In this document: positions 1 through 8,285 of the stretch, piece after piece
Layout: the number at the start of each line of letters is the position of its first letter
How positions within the stretch are numbered: the first letter of the stretch is position 1
Source: Kribbella antiqua
Lineage (GTDB): Bacteria > Actinomycetota > Actinomycetes > Propionibacteriales > Kribbellaceae
DNA length: 64,000 nucleotides
NCBI RefSeq assembly: GCF_004345665.1
Contig: NZ_SLWR01000004.1
Span: 124,001 to 188,000 of the forward strand
Reading direction: 5' to 3'
Notes under the pieces: generated by a model
The model's input: only the letters and a program-made list of their open reading frames with translations
The model's database searches: none
What the model was told of the DNA's origin: nothing
Made by a program: the position numbers and the translations under genes

Positions 1-769
1 ACGCGGTCAGTGAGACCCACGCCTTCCGCCCGGACGAATCGGCCTTCTCCCGGGCCTGCCGCGGGAACAGCCGCACCAGCCAGGCCCAGATCTTGTCGCC
101 CTGGTACAGGAAGAAGAACAGGCAGAACAGCGAGATGGCCAGACCGGCCAGCACATGCGTGGCCGTGCTGCCGACCTCCGCTGCCCGCTGGCCGAGCGCG
201 CCACCGGAAGTGATCTCGTCCCGTAGCGAGTTGAAGGCATTGGTGATATCGGCGTCGGTCAGGCCGAAGTTGATCCGGGCCAGGTCACGCAGCTTCTGGA
301 CGCCCTCGCCAACCTGGGTCGACAGGCTCTCGAACTGGCTCGCGATCTGCGTCCCGACCAGCGTCAGCAACCCTGCCACCAGCACAATCGTGGCGAGCAC
401 GGTGATACCAGCCGCCGGTCCACGCGGCAGCCGCAGCCGTTGCAGGCCGTTCGTCACCGGCACCAGCAGCGCGGTGAGCAGCACGCCGACCGTGACCGGC
501 ACGACGACCTCGGACAGGTAACGCATCCCGTAGCCAATCACCACCACGGCCGCGACGATGACGAGGAACCGCCAGGCCCAGGCACTCGCGATCTGCATCC
601 CCGGCGTCACCCCGGTGTCGACGCGCCCCTGACTCGAAGCCGCAATCAGGTGATCGCCCCGCGTCACAGTCTCGGCGGACTCATCCAGCACCTCGTTGTC
701 CGCGACCGGACTCGGCTTCTCCCGCCCCTCGCCAGCCGCGTCGTCCTCTTCCCGCCCCGCCTCGCTCAT
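1..769 (-). CDS. AI-2E family transporter (C-terminus beyond window edge)
   Basis: Reading the minus strand from the ATG at 769 gives an open frame that runs off the left edge, so the C-terminus is missing. After an acidic, charged N-terminal tail of about 55 residues there are membrane segments (around residues 57-100, a third near 115-140, and another near the edge containing SLFCLFFFLYQGDKIW). They are separated by a long soluble stretch (about 140-215). This is the layout of the AI-2E/PerM exporter family (DUF20), an inner-membrane protein whose substrate is rarely known. A GGAGG site lies 4 bases upstream of the ATG. It is 32 bases downstream of the GlmL-like gene and probably co-transcribed with it. 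Confidence 0.82.
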   Translation of the reverse strand, partial: MSEAGREEDDAAGEGREKPSPVADNEVLDESAETVTRGDHLIAASSQGRVDTGVTPGMQIASAWAWRFLVIVAAVVVIGYGMRYLSEVVVPVTVGVLLTALLVPVTNGLQRLRLPRGPAAGITVLATIVLVAGLLTLVGTQIASQFESLSTQVGEGVQKLRDLARINFGLTDADITNAFNSLRDEITSGGALGQRAAEVGSTATHVLAGLAISLFCLFFFLYQGDKIWAWLVRLFPRQAREKADSSGRKAWVSLTA

Positions 770-801
770 CACACCTCCGCAGCACTCGCTTGCTGCTGAG
801 A

Positions 802-2172
802 CTAGTGCCCGGCTCGGGCCGTTCTATGAATGTGGGCGGCCAGGCCTCTGGCGGCTTGGGGTTCGCGGTCGGCCAGCAGGCCTACGCCCGCGAGTACATA
901 GTCCTTGTCCACGCAGACCTCAGCTCGCTCCGGAACCAGCCAGCCTTCCTCCTGCGCGTTGGCCGCGACGGATCCTAGGATCCGCTCCGCTGTCCCAGGA
1001 GCGTTGTGCCGCAGCACTCCCCCGGACCCGACCAGCAGATCCACCTCGCGCAGATCCTTCCCGGACCGCTCGATCACGCGCCCACCCGGTCCGAACACCA
1101 CCCGTTGACGTCCCGCGTGCCTCCTGAGTGCGACCGTCGCCGCCACCCTGGCGAGCATTTCGTCATACGACGTCTCGATCGCGGAGTCCGGCAGGTACGA
1201 CGGGTCCCGGTGCCGTGCGATCGCCGCCGTACGCAATGGTTCGTCGTCGGGGATGAGCTCGGCCTCGACGCCGGCGGCGACCGTGGGTACGGCGCTCCAG
1301 CGCATGCCGAGGTCGCCCTCGACCGTGCGGGTGACGGGGTGGGTCGCGACGACCTCGCGGCCTAGGTTCGCGTCCTCGGGGTCGAGTTCGATGACCGAGT
1401 GGACGTCCGTGGTCGCGCCGCCGATGTCCACGACCGCGACGTCGCCGTGCAACCCGGCCAGCACTTCGACTCCGCGCAGTACGACGTCTGGAGTCGCGGC
1501 CTTGATCATGGCGGCGAAGCCGGGATCCCGGGACAGGTTCTTCCCGCCGATGACGTGTGCGAGGAACATCTCCCGGATCGCGGCCCGCGCACCGTCCGGC
1601 GCGAATACTCCGATCTCCGGTACGACGTTGCTCGCCAGAACGTGCGGCACGTCAGCGGTTTTGAGCAGGGCGGCGACTTCGTCCTGAGCCTCGATGTTGC
1701 CTGCGACAACTACCGGGCGACGCCAGCTGTACTTCGCCAGGGTTTCAGCTGCCTTCAGCAGGACTGCTGCGTTGCCGCCATCGGTGCCGCCGAGCAGGAG
1801 GACGACATCGGGGCGGTCCTTGCGCAGGCTCTTCAGAGTCGTTGCCGTGAGCCCACCGTTGACAACGGCAACCACCCGGCCACCACTGGACAACGCGACC
1901 CGACGACCGGCTTCGGCGGTCACCAACTCTTCGTTGCCCACAACACCGATTCGCAGCCCACCGCCAGCACTCGAGCACGCCAGCACCTCGGCGTTCGCAA
2001 CCCCACGATCCGCCTCGATCAGCGCGGCCCGGCAGGCGAGCCAGCCGTCCATCACATCCGTGTCGATGGTGGTCCGATGCTCAGCCCGCGCAACCAACTC
2101 GCCCGACCCGATATCCACCGCGATCGCCTTGGTAAACGTTGACCCGAAGTCAACCGCCACCACGAGGCTCAT
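802..2172 (-). CDS. GlmL/MutL-family ATPase (glutamate mutase accessory type)
   Basis: 456 residues. The N-terminus carries an actin-like ATPase phosphate loop (VAVDFGSTFTKAIAVD, about 5-20) and a second one near 245 (VAVVDIGGATTDV), with LLLGGTDGGN around 125. This matches the GlmL/MutL family encoded beside coenzyme-B12 glutamate mutase or aminomutases and thought to help assemble or reactivate them. No mutase subunit or cobalamin-binding protein is encoded in this window, so the partner is not visible. The gene lies between metB (41 bases upstream) and the AI-2E transporter, in one minus-strand run. The family call is firm; the actual partner is unknown. Confidence 0.85.
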   Translation of the reverse strand: MSLVVAVDFGSTFTKAIAVDIGSGELVARAEHRTTIDTDVMDGWLACRAALIEADRGVANAEVLACSSAGGGLRIGVVGNEELVTAEAGRRVALSSGGRVVAVVNGGLTATTLKSLRKDRPDVVLLLGGTDGGNAAVLLKAAETLAKYSWRRPVVVAGNIEAQDEVAALLKTADVPHVLASNVVPEIGVFAPDGARAAIREMFLAHVIGGKNLSRDPGFAAMIKAATPDVVLRGVEVLAGLHGDVAVVDIGGATTDVHSVIELDPEDANLGREVVATHPVTRTVEGDLGMRWSAVPTVAAGVEAELIPDDEPLRTAAIARHRDPSYLPDSAIETSYDEMLARVAATVALRRHAGRQRVVFGPGGRVIERSGKDLREVDLLVGSGGVLRHNAPGTAERILGSVAANAQEEGWLVPERAEVCVDKDYVLAGVGLLADREPQAARGLAAHIHRTARAGH

Positions 2173-2213
2173 CAGCTCCCGCCTGCCGACGGACGTCGTA
2201 CGTGCGGAACCAC

Positions 2214-3368
2214 TTACGACATGGCCCGATCGAGGTCGAGGAGGAGGTCGTCGATGGTTTCGATGCCTACGCTGAGGCGGATCAGGTCGGCCGGCACCTC
2301 GAGCGGCGTACCGGCGACCGAGGCGTGGGTCATCTTGCCCGGGTGCTCGATCAGCGACTCGACCCCGCCGAGCGACTCGCCCAGGGTGAAGACCTCGGCC
2401 TTGTTGCAGATGTCAATCGCCTGCTGCTCTCCCCCGGCGACCCGGAAGGAGACGATGCCGCCGTACCGCTTCATCTGCTTCGCGGCGGTCTCGCTACCGG
2501 GGTGGCCGTCGATCCCCGGGTAGAGCACCTGGGTGACGGACTGGTGCCGCTGCAGGAACTCGACCACCTTCTCGGCGTTGTCGCTGTGCCGGTCCATCCG
2601 GACGCCGAGGGTCTTGATCCCGCGCAGCACCAGCCACGAGTCGAACGGCCCGGCGACCGCGCCGATCGCGTTCTGATGGAAGGCGATCTTCTCGGCCAGC
2701 CCGGCGTCGCGGACGATCAGCGCGCCGCCGACCACGTCGGAGTGACCGCCCATGTACTTCGTGGTGGAGTGGACGACCACATCCGCGCCGAGCTCCAGCG
2801 GCTGCTGCAGGTACGGGGACGCGAAGGTGTTGTCGACGACCAGCAGGGCGCCGGCGTCGTGGGCGATCTGCGCGACGATGGCGATGTCGGCGACGTTCAG
2901 CAGCGGGTTGGTCGGCGTCTCCAGCCAGACCACCTTGGTCTTGCCCGGGCGGATCGCGGCCCGGATCGCGTCGGGGTGGGTGACCGCGGCCGGGGTCATC
3001 TCGACGCCCCAGTTGCCCAGTACGCGCGCGAACAGTCGGAACGTGCCGCCGTACGCGTCGTCGGGGAACACCACGTGGTCACCCGGCACGCAGAGCGAGC
3101 GGATCAGGGTGTCCTCGGCGGCCAGGCCGCTGGCGAACGCGAAGCCGCGGTTGCCGACCTCGATGGCGGCCAGACACTCTTCCAGCGCCGTCCGGGTCGG
3201 GTTCGCCGACCGGGAGTACTCGTAGCCGTTGCGCAGCCCGCCGACGCCGTCCTGCTTGTAGGTGCTGGTCGCGTAGATCGGCGGCACCACCGAACCGGTG
3301 GTGGGGTCGGGCTCGTTTCCGGCGTGGATGGCGAGCGTCTCGAAGCCGTAGTGGTGTTCGGAGTTCAC
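2214..3368 (-). CDS. metB: Cystathionine gamma-synthase
   Basis: Cys/Met-metabolism PLP enzyme. It condenses an activated homoserine ester with cysteine to give cystathionine on the route to methionine. The product begins GFETLAIHAGNEPDPTTG shortly after the start, carries SGLAAEDT for cofactor binding, and has the PLP lysine in HSTTKYMGGH (K204 from the chosen start). Length, about 384 residues, fits the family. I chose the GTG at 3368 because family homology begins just after it. The frame stays open to a GTG at 3461, which would add 31 residues without obvious homology. Neither start has a convincing ribosome binding site. A cystathionine beta-synthase lies at 27.9-29.3 kb, so both directions of transsulfuration are represented. 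Confidence 0.92.
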   Translation of the reverse strand: MNSEHHYGFETLAIHAGNEPDPTTGSVVPPIYATSTYKQDGVGGLRNGYEYSRSANPTRTALEECLAAIEVGNRGFAFASGLAAEDTLIRSLCVPGDHVVFPDDAYGGTFRLFARVLGNWGVEMTPAAVTHPDAIRAAIRPGKTKVVWLETPTNPLLNVADIAIVAQIAHDAGALLVVDNTFASPYLQQPLELGADVVVHSTTKYMGGHSDVVGGALIVRDAGLAEKIAFHQNAIGAVAGPFDSWLVLRGIKTLGVRMDRHSDNAEKVVEFLQRHQSVTQVLYPGIDGHPGSETAAKQMKRYGGIVSFRVAGGEQQAIDICNKAEVFTLGESLGGVESLIEHPGKMTHASVAGTPLEVPADLIRLSVGIETIDDLLLDLDRAMS

Positions 3369-3516
3369 CGGACCAGCGTACGGCCTGGTCTGCTGAAGCC
3401 GGGACAGCCGTCCCCCGATGAGACGAAGCGCCGTGTCCGAACTGGGATCCAGATTGTCCACAGCAACGTCGAACCCACTGGATACTGACCCGTACGGCGA
3501 CTTACGGTTGCGGTCG

Positions 3517-3528
3517 GTGGTTAACCAC
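3517..3528. promoter_or_regulatory. 12-bp perfect palindrome between metB and the duplicated cassette
   Basis: GTGGTTAACCAC lies in the divergent gap between metB (minus) and the 193-residue protein gene (plus). A partial half-site (AGTGGTTGCC) follows at about 3540. The position suits an operator, but no cognate regulator is encoded next to it. Function is inferred from symmetry and position only. Confidence 0.35.
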
Positions 3529-3617
3529 TGCCGACGCGCCAGTGGTTGCCGGGGTCAACGTACCGGACCGGACCGGAATGACTGGGGCAGAACGAGACGG
3601 AAGGGACGAGGGCGCCG

Positions 3618-4199
3618 ATGAAGACGCAGGACAGGCCGCTCGATCAGGACGACCTGGCGATGGCGGACCTCGCCGAGATCCAGGACTGGAGCGTTATCGC
3701 CGGTCCGGATGACGACGACTCCGGCCCGCAAGTCGTCCATGCGCTCGTCCAACGGGTGATGAAGCACACGTCCTGGCAGCCGTGGCCGCTGGAGCCCGGT
3801 GAGGTGATCGCCGACGAGATGGTGTCCTGGGGATTCACCACCCGGCGCGGCACCACGATGATCGTCTTCGACGGGCTCGCGTTCTCCGACTGCCCCGAGA
3901 GCGGCTGGTCGGCGTACGACCTCGGCCCTGACGACGTCGCGGCCGCCGAGGCCGGGCTGGATGCGCACTGGCCCGAGCACCTCGCGATGGCCCAGCGGCA
4001 CTGGGGCCCGCCGGACTACGTCGGCAACGACAGCAGCCCCGACTTCGCCGATGAATGGGAGCCCGGCGCCGGCTCCGGCCGGCGGCATCTGGCGGTTTGG
4101 CTGCGGCCGGGAGCTCAGATCCACCTGTACAGCAACAAGCCCACGAAGGACCCGCTGACGACGGCTGTCGGGGTCAACTACGCGGTCTACATCGACTAG
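3618..4199 (+). CDS. Unrecognised 193-residue protein, copy 1 of a duplicated gene
   Basis: I do not recognise this family. The protein is soluble, acidic at the N-terminus (MKTQDRPLDQDDLAMADLAE) and rich in Trp. Conserved blocks shared with copy 2 include SWGFTTRRG (about 69-77), VFDGL, SGWSAY, AEAGLDAHWP, RRHLAVW and a C-terminal DPLTTAVGVNYAVY. The two copies are about 70% identical by eye over their full length without gaps. A GAGGG-like site precedes the ATG. The stop is 10 bases before the next gene's ATG, so the two are co-translated. The predicted alpha/beta look recalls chaperone- or immunity-like small proteins, but this is only an impression. Confidence 0.8.
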   Translation: MKTQDRPLDQDDLAMADLAEIQDWSVIAGPDDDDSGPQVVHALVQRVMKHTSWQPWPLEPGEVIADEMVSWGFTTRRGTTMIVFDGLAFSDCPESGWSAYDLGPDDVAAAEAGLDAHWPEHLAMAQRHWGPPDYVGNDSSPDFADEWEPGAGSGRRHLAVWLRPGAQIHLYSNKPTKDPLTTAVGVNYAVYID

Positions 4200-4209
4200 G
4201 AGAGAGCCG

Positions 4210-5778
4210 ATGACCACGCAAGCACCCGAAGGCCGGATTTCCCGCTGGAAGAACAAGCGGTTGGGCACCAAGAACCTCAAGGCCGGCTTCATCCAGGCCG
4301 GCGCCGAAGCGAAGCGGTTCGACCCGGAGTTGGCCGAGGCCGTCGGCTACGCCAAGCTGTCCAAGGCCGAGCTGCAGCTCCTGGCCCGGGACAAGCTCGC
4401 CGCGGAGCACGGCGGTCGCCGGCCGTCGCCGGAGGCCCTGCAGCACATCAACAACAAGCTGCGGGAGGGCGCCGACCGCCAGCGGGAGGCCGCGCGGAGC
4501 AAGAACCCGCTGAAGAAGCTTTCCCGCTGGCTGAACCGCAGGATGGGGAGAAAGCGGATCAAAGCCGCTTTTGCCCAGCAGGCCCGGGACATGAAGAAGC
4601 TGGATCCCGAGACGCGAAGAGCCGTCGGCAAATCCAAGATGACCCCCGAGGAGCTGGGGGTCCTCGCTCAGGTCGCGATGGAGGAGTCCATCCGCTCCGG
4701 AGCCGGGATCGCCGCACCAGCCCAACCGCAGGCCGCTCAGGGGGCACAGGCCCAGCAGCAGGCTGGGCAGGGAGCACAACCCCAGGCCCCGGCGCAGGGC
4801 GCGCCGATGACCCCGCAGGACCGGCTCACGCAGGCCGTCAGTCAGATGGCGCTCGTCCAGAACAAGCTGCTGACCGAGTTGCGCGACCTGCGGCAACAAA
4901 CGGCGGCACAAACCCAGGTCCTGCAGGCGATGGCTGCCAACTCGCAGCAATTCGGCCCCGCGGTGGTTCCGACCGGCCAGGGCGCGCAGCAGACAGGGCC
5001 GGCCCCAGCGCCCCAGCCCGCGCAGCAGGCGGGACCGGCTCAGAACGGGGTGCCCCAGGCCCCACTGCCCGCACCCCCGGCACCAGCCGCCGGCCAAGGA
5101 CCCGCGCAGCCCGCACCCGTAGTCGTACCTGTCGCCGTGCCCGTGGCACAGGCGCAGGGGACCGCGCAGCAGACACCTGTGGCACCAGGACAGGCCCAAC
5201 CCGCTTATGGAACCGTGCCGCAGGCACCTGCGGCACAGGGGCAGGCCCAACCTGGCCCATACACCCAGCCGCAGCCTCAGGTCCCCGTGCCGAACAACCC
5301 GTACGCCCAGCCGGGAGACGCACAGCCCACCCAGGGACCCGCGCAACAGGCACCTGCGGCACATGCGCAGCCCGCTGGCCGCGGGCCGGCTCCGGCACCG
5401 GTCCCAGGTCGTGAGGACCCGGCAGTGGCGGGTAATTGGGTCGCCACCGCGCAGAACCAAGATGCCGGCCCGGTGCCGGTTGTGCCGCTGCACGAATCGC
5501 CACAGGCTGCCGTGCCGGGACACCAGACACCAGACGGCCAGGCTGCCGCAGGGCGTGCCTCGGACCCATCCAGACTGAAAGCCGACGTGTCCCTCACCCA
5601 CCACACGGCGCTTGAGGGCATGCCCGACGCCTCCCGTGCGGTCAGAGGAGACGCTGGGAAGGCCGGGGCGGGGGCCGGCGCCGGGCAGAACGGCCCCGCG
5701 GCTGCTGCACCTCGGAGGGATCAAGGAGGACGCCACCGGGCCGTGCCGGGGCGGAAGGGACCGACTGCAGAGGTCTGA
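4210..5778 (+). CDS. Unrecognised repeat protein with coiled coil and Pro/Gln/Ala-rich tail
   Basis: 522 residues, no recognised enzyme domain. The basic N-terminal half holds a two-fold internal repeat: residues 9-60 (RISRWKNKRLG..., then KLSKAELQLLAR) and 103-154 (KLSRWLNRRMG..., then KMTPEELGVLAQ). A predicted helical or coiled-coil stretch (about 205-246, LTQAVSQMALVQNKLLTELR) follows. Then comes a low-complexity Pro/Gln/Ala/Gly tail of some 230 residues with recurring QA, PAQ and QAP units, and a basic end. There is no signal peptide or membrane segment. The gene starts 10 bases after copy 1 of the 193-residue protein and is followed by copy 2. The layout (folded basic head, oligomerising helix, disordered tail) suggests a scaffold or adaptor; this is an inference. 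Confidence 0.75.
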   Translation: MTTQAPEGRISRWKNKRLGTKNLKAGFIQAGAEAKRFDPELAEAVGYAKLSKAELQLLARDKLAAEHGGRRPSPEALQHINNKLREGADRQREAARSKNPLKKLSRWLNRRMGRKRIKAAFAQQARDMKKLDPETRRAVGKSKMTPEELGVLAQVAMEESIRSGAGIAAPAQPQAAQGAQAQQQAGQGAQPQAPAQGAPMTPQDRLTQAVSQMALVQNKLLTELRDLRQQTAAQTQVLQAMAANSQQFGPAVVPTGQGAQQTGPAPAPQPAQQAGPAQNGVPQAPLPAPPAPAAGQGPAQPAPVVVPVAVPVAQAQGTAQQTPVAPGQAQPAYGTVPQAPAAQGQAQPGPYTQPQPQVPVPNNPYAQPGDAQPTQGPAQQAPAAHAQPAGRGPAPAPVPGREDPAVAGNWVATAQNQDAGPVPVVPLHESPQAAVPGHQTPDGQAAAGRASDPSRLKADVSLTHHTALEGMPDASRAVRGDAGKAGAGAGAGQNGPAAAAPRRDQGGRHRAVPGRKGPTAEV

Positions 5779-5833
5779 GCATTTGCAAGCCGACCTCTGA
5801 TCGTTGGGCCACGGACGGAAGGAACTAGGCCGG

Positions 5834-6415
5834 ATGAAGACGCAGGACAGGCCGCTTGATGAGGATGACCTGGCGATGGCCGATCTCGCCGAGGTCGCGG
5901 ACTGGACCCAGCTGGCCGGTCCCGACAGCGCCGCCGCCGGGCCGGCCGTCGTACGGGCGATTGTCGAGCGAGTGACTGCGGCCACCGACTGGCAGCCATG
6001 GCCGCTCGAGCCGGGTGAGGAGATCGAGCCGACGACGGCGTCGTGGGGATTCACCACCCGGCGCGGTATCACGATGGTGGTGTTCGATGGGCTGGTGTTC
6101 GCCGACGCCCGGAACAGCGGCTGGTCGGCGTACGGGCTCGGGCCCGACGACATGGCCGAGGCCGAAGCCGGCCTGGACGCGCACTGGCCGGATCACCTCG
6201 CCCTGGCTCGCAAGCATTTCGGTGAGCCGGACTACGTGGGTGACGAGAGCAGCCCGACGTTCCGCGACGAGTGGGCGCAGCGGGCCGGAGCTGACCGTCG
6301 GCACCTTGCCGTCTGGCGGCGCCCGGGCGCTCAGATCCAGCTGTTCAGCGACAAACCGACGAGCGACCCGCTGACCACCGCGGTGGGTGTCAACTACGCG
6401 GTCTACCTCGACTAG
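5834..6415 (+). CDS. Unrecognised 193-residue protein, copy 2
   Basis: Paralogue of the protein at 3618-4199: same length, same MKTQDRPLD start, about 138 of 193 positions identical by eye. Most differences fall at residues 21-52 and 63-70, while the WGFTTRRG, AEAGLDAHWP and C-terminal DPLTTAVGVNYAVY blocks are kept. The frame is open 10 codons further upstream, but alignment with copy 1 places the start at 5834. It ends 11 bases before the next ATG, again forming a two-gene unit with a Pro-rich helical protein. Function unknown. Confidence 0.8.
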   Translation: MKTQDRPLDEDDLAMADLAEVADWTQLAGPDSAAAGPAVVRAIVERVTAATDWQPWPLEPGEEIEPTTASWGFTTRRGITMVVFDGLVFADARNSGWSAYGLGPDDMAEAEAGLDAHWPDHLALARKHFGEPDYVGDESSPTFRDEWAQRAGADRRHLAVWRRPGAQIQLFSDKPTSDPLTTAVGVNYAVYLD

Positions 6416-6426
6416 GAGATCGGCAC

Positions 6427-7503
6427 ATGACCACACCCCCACCCGAGCAGTACGGCACGTTTGGCCCGCCGCCGCCGCAGTTCGCCGTACCGGACAACTC
6501 GTATGCGCAGGCCATCCCACCGATGCCGCAGCAGGCACCGGATCCGCAGTGGGGGCTGGCGGTGCCGCAGCAGGTGCAGGGGGCGCCTGACCTGCTCTCG
6601 CGGCTGGGCGCGGCTTCACAGGGCCAATTCACACAGAGTGAACTAGTGGCTGCCGAGCGGGCCATCAAGGTGTTCGAGGCGCTTGGCCCGGTCTTCGACG
6701 TGGTGAGGCGGGCCCGTGAGCTCGCCGCCGAGACCAGGGAGCTGCTGCGCCCGGTCCTCCAGCAGGCTCGCGAGACCGTCGTGGACGCCTCCCGGCGAGC
6801 TGTGACCGCTACGCGGACGGCAGCCGTGACGGCGTCCAAGCGGACAGCTGCCGAGAACGGCCGCGCCGTCCTCAACGGCATGGCCAACATGGGGCAGGCT
6901 GCTCTGCAGACCGGTCGGCAGATGTACGACGGAGTGTCCCGCTGGGCCCGCGGAATGCGGAGCACCGGCGCGCACCGAGCCGAGAGCACGCGCTCCGCCT
7001 TCGCGCTGTTCCGGAAGGATCCCGGGGTAGCGCAGACCAACCTGCACGGCAAGGACGTCAACAGCCTGGCCGGCCGGGCCTTCGATGTGGAGTACGCGCA
7101 GAGCCCCGAGGAACGTTCGGAAGCTCTGGAGCGGCTGTACCAGACCGTAAAGAGTCTGCCGCTCGAGGAAGGCGCCGGCCGCCACCGCGGTAGCGGCGAC
7201 CTGAGCCCCAGCGAGGCCGCCGGCTTGAGGGCCCGAGTCATCGCGGTGGAAAGTGCTCAGACTCCAGAGGCACGGACCGAAGCCCTCGACCACCTGTACG
7301 ACGCCGCAGCAAACGTGATTGCCCCGCCAGGCAACGGCAGCCACCGCCGCGGCCCCGACGCCCAGAACCTCGCCACCTGGACCACGGGGGTCCAGCCTCC
7401 GGCCGGCTCTCCGCGGCCCGAGCAGACCAACGCCCAAGGCGCGGCCCCGAAGACCGGCGGCCAGCAACAAGCCCCCGGACAGGGCCAAGGCTTCACCAAG
7501 TAG
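6427..7503 (+). CDS. Unrecognised Pro-rich helical protein with a two-fold repeat
   Basis: 358 residues, no recognised domain. A Pro/Gln-rich N-terminus (about 1-53) is followed by a long predicted helical region (about 60-180) with many Arg/Ala/Thr (RRAVTATRTAAVTASKRTAA). Two related segments follow: about 219-246 (RAFDVEYAQSPEERSEALERLY) and 279-306 (RVIAVESAQTPEARTEALDHLY). The C-terminus is disordered and Gln/Pro-rich. It pairs with copy 2 of the 193-residue protein exactly as the 4210 gene pairs with copy 1, yet the two large proteins are not obviously homologous along their length. No membrane segment or signal peptide. Its end overlaps a gene remnant on the other strand. Confidence 0.72.
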   Translation: MTTPPPEQYGTFGPPPPQFAVPDNSYAQAIPPMPQQAPDPQWGLAVPQQVQGAPDLLSRLGAASQGQFTQSELVAAERAIKVFEALGPVFDVVRRARELAAETRELLRPVLQQARETVVDASRRAVTATRTAAVTASKRTAAENGRAVLNGMANMGQAALQTGRQMYDGVSRWARGMRSTGAHRAESTRSAFALFRKDPGVAQTNLHGKDVNSLAGRAFDVEYAQSPEERSEALERLYQTVKSLPLEEGAGRHRGSGDLSPSEAAGLRARVIAVESAQTPEARTEALDHLYDAAANVIAPPGNGSHRRGPDAQNLATWTTGVQPPAGSPRPEQTNAQGAAPKTGGQQQAPGQGQGFTK

Positions 7504-7774
7504 ACAACGCGCCCCGAACGCTCACGGTCGAGTCGCTCGGCGCGAACGACGCCAGCCAGGTCTGGAAGCGGCGGCTGTCGGCGATCAGCTTGTCCAGGTC
7601 GTCGCCGAAAGCAGCCAGTACGCCGGCGATGTCGCGCATCAACGTGGGTCCGGTCGCCCGGTGGGTGATGACGACGTCGACATACGCGCCGAGCAGCTCA
7701 CGCTCGGATTCCGGTGACCACGGCAGCTCTTCGACCAGGCATGCCGGGGTGACGTTCTCGCTGCCGAACGCAAA
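7493..7774 (-). pseudogene. C-terminal remnant, possibly of a TetR-type regulator
   Basis: Between an in-frame TAG at 7775-7777 and a TGA at 7493-7495 the minus strand encodes 93 residues with good codon usage but no start codon with a ribosome site. The text (ACLVEELPWSPESERELL, then MRDIAGVLAAFGDDL and FQTWLASFAPSDSTVSV) looks like the ligand-binding half of a TetR-family regulator whose DNA-binding half is gone. Its end overlaps the 3' end of the 6427 gene by 11 bases. The family call is tentative; that it is a truncated coding remnant is more secure. Confidence 0.42.
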
Positions 7775-7779
7775 CTATG

Positions 7780-7787
7780 TTCCGGAA
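7780..7787. other. TTCCGGAA palindrome, site 1
   Basis: Part of ATGTTCCGGAAAG, which recurs at 19364-19371. Two further TTCCGGAA cores lie at 46155 and 46190. It sits in the short gap between the regulator remnant and the end of the YbjN gene. No function assigned. Confidence 0.3.
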
Positions 7788-7811
7788 AGTGGTGGTCTGG
7801 GGCCCGTTCGT

Positions 7812-8285
7812 CTACTGGGAGTCGTCCGGCTCGTCGTCCTCGATGGCGGAGGCGACGTCGGCCTCCAGGCCGAGCCGCTCGATCAACCAGGGGTCGAAGT
7901 CGACGGCGGCGCGGGTCCAGCTGACCACCGACGATACGAAGTGCTCCAGGAAGACACCCCCGCCGATCATCATCTGGCTCTCGCCGATCAGGCGGACCGT
8001 GCCGTCGTCATGGGTGTAGCTGTAGACCTTCGGCCACAGGGTCCGGCGGTTCCAGTCGTCGATCGACTCGAGCAGTTGCGCCCGCTCGTCGATGCCGTAC
8101 TGCCGGTCGTAGAACGTGCGTACCGAGAAGATCTCCTGATCCCCTTCGCCGCGGAACATGAAGTACGTGCGGAACTCCTCCCACGGAGCCGCGAGGTCGC
8201 CCTCGTCGTCGACGACGTACTTGAGCTCCATCTGCTCGAGGAGCTGCTTGATCAGGTCCTGGTCGGGGACAATCGCATCCGGCAT
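7812..8285 (-). CDS. YbjN domain-containing protein
   Basis: 157 residues starting MPDAIVPDQDLIKQLLEQM, acidic, with the mixed alpha/beta pattern of the YbjN family (related in fold to type III secretion chaperones). It includes a central beta region (FRTYFMFRGEGDQEIFSVRTF) and a C-terminal helix ending in an acidic tail. Role unknown; YbjN proteins are linked to stress and motility in enterobacteria. The ATG shares one base with the stop of the upstream YczE gene (TGATG), so translation is probably coupled. The frame stays open far upstream, but that extension is only the YczE gene in another frame. Confidence 0.75.
   Translation of the reverse strand: MPDAIVPDQDLIKQLLEQMELKYVVDDEGDLAAPWEEFRTYFMFRGEGDQEIFSVRTFYDRQYGIDERAQLLESIDDWNRRTLWPKVYSYTHDDGTVRLIGESQMMIGGGVFLEHFVSSVVSWTRAAVDFDPWLIERLGLEADVASAIEDDEPDDSQ

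Noticed and set aside
3369..3617. Possible SAM-type riboswitch upstream of metB
   Set aside because: No SAM-I or SAM-IV core elements could be matched by eye; only the palindrome at 3517 stands out.
4174..6153. Long minus-strand open frame across the cassette
   Set aside because: Antisense to two plus-strand genes with paralogue support; its residues follow the codon pattern of the other strand.
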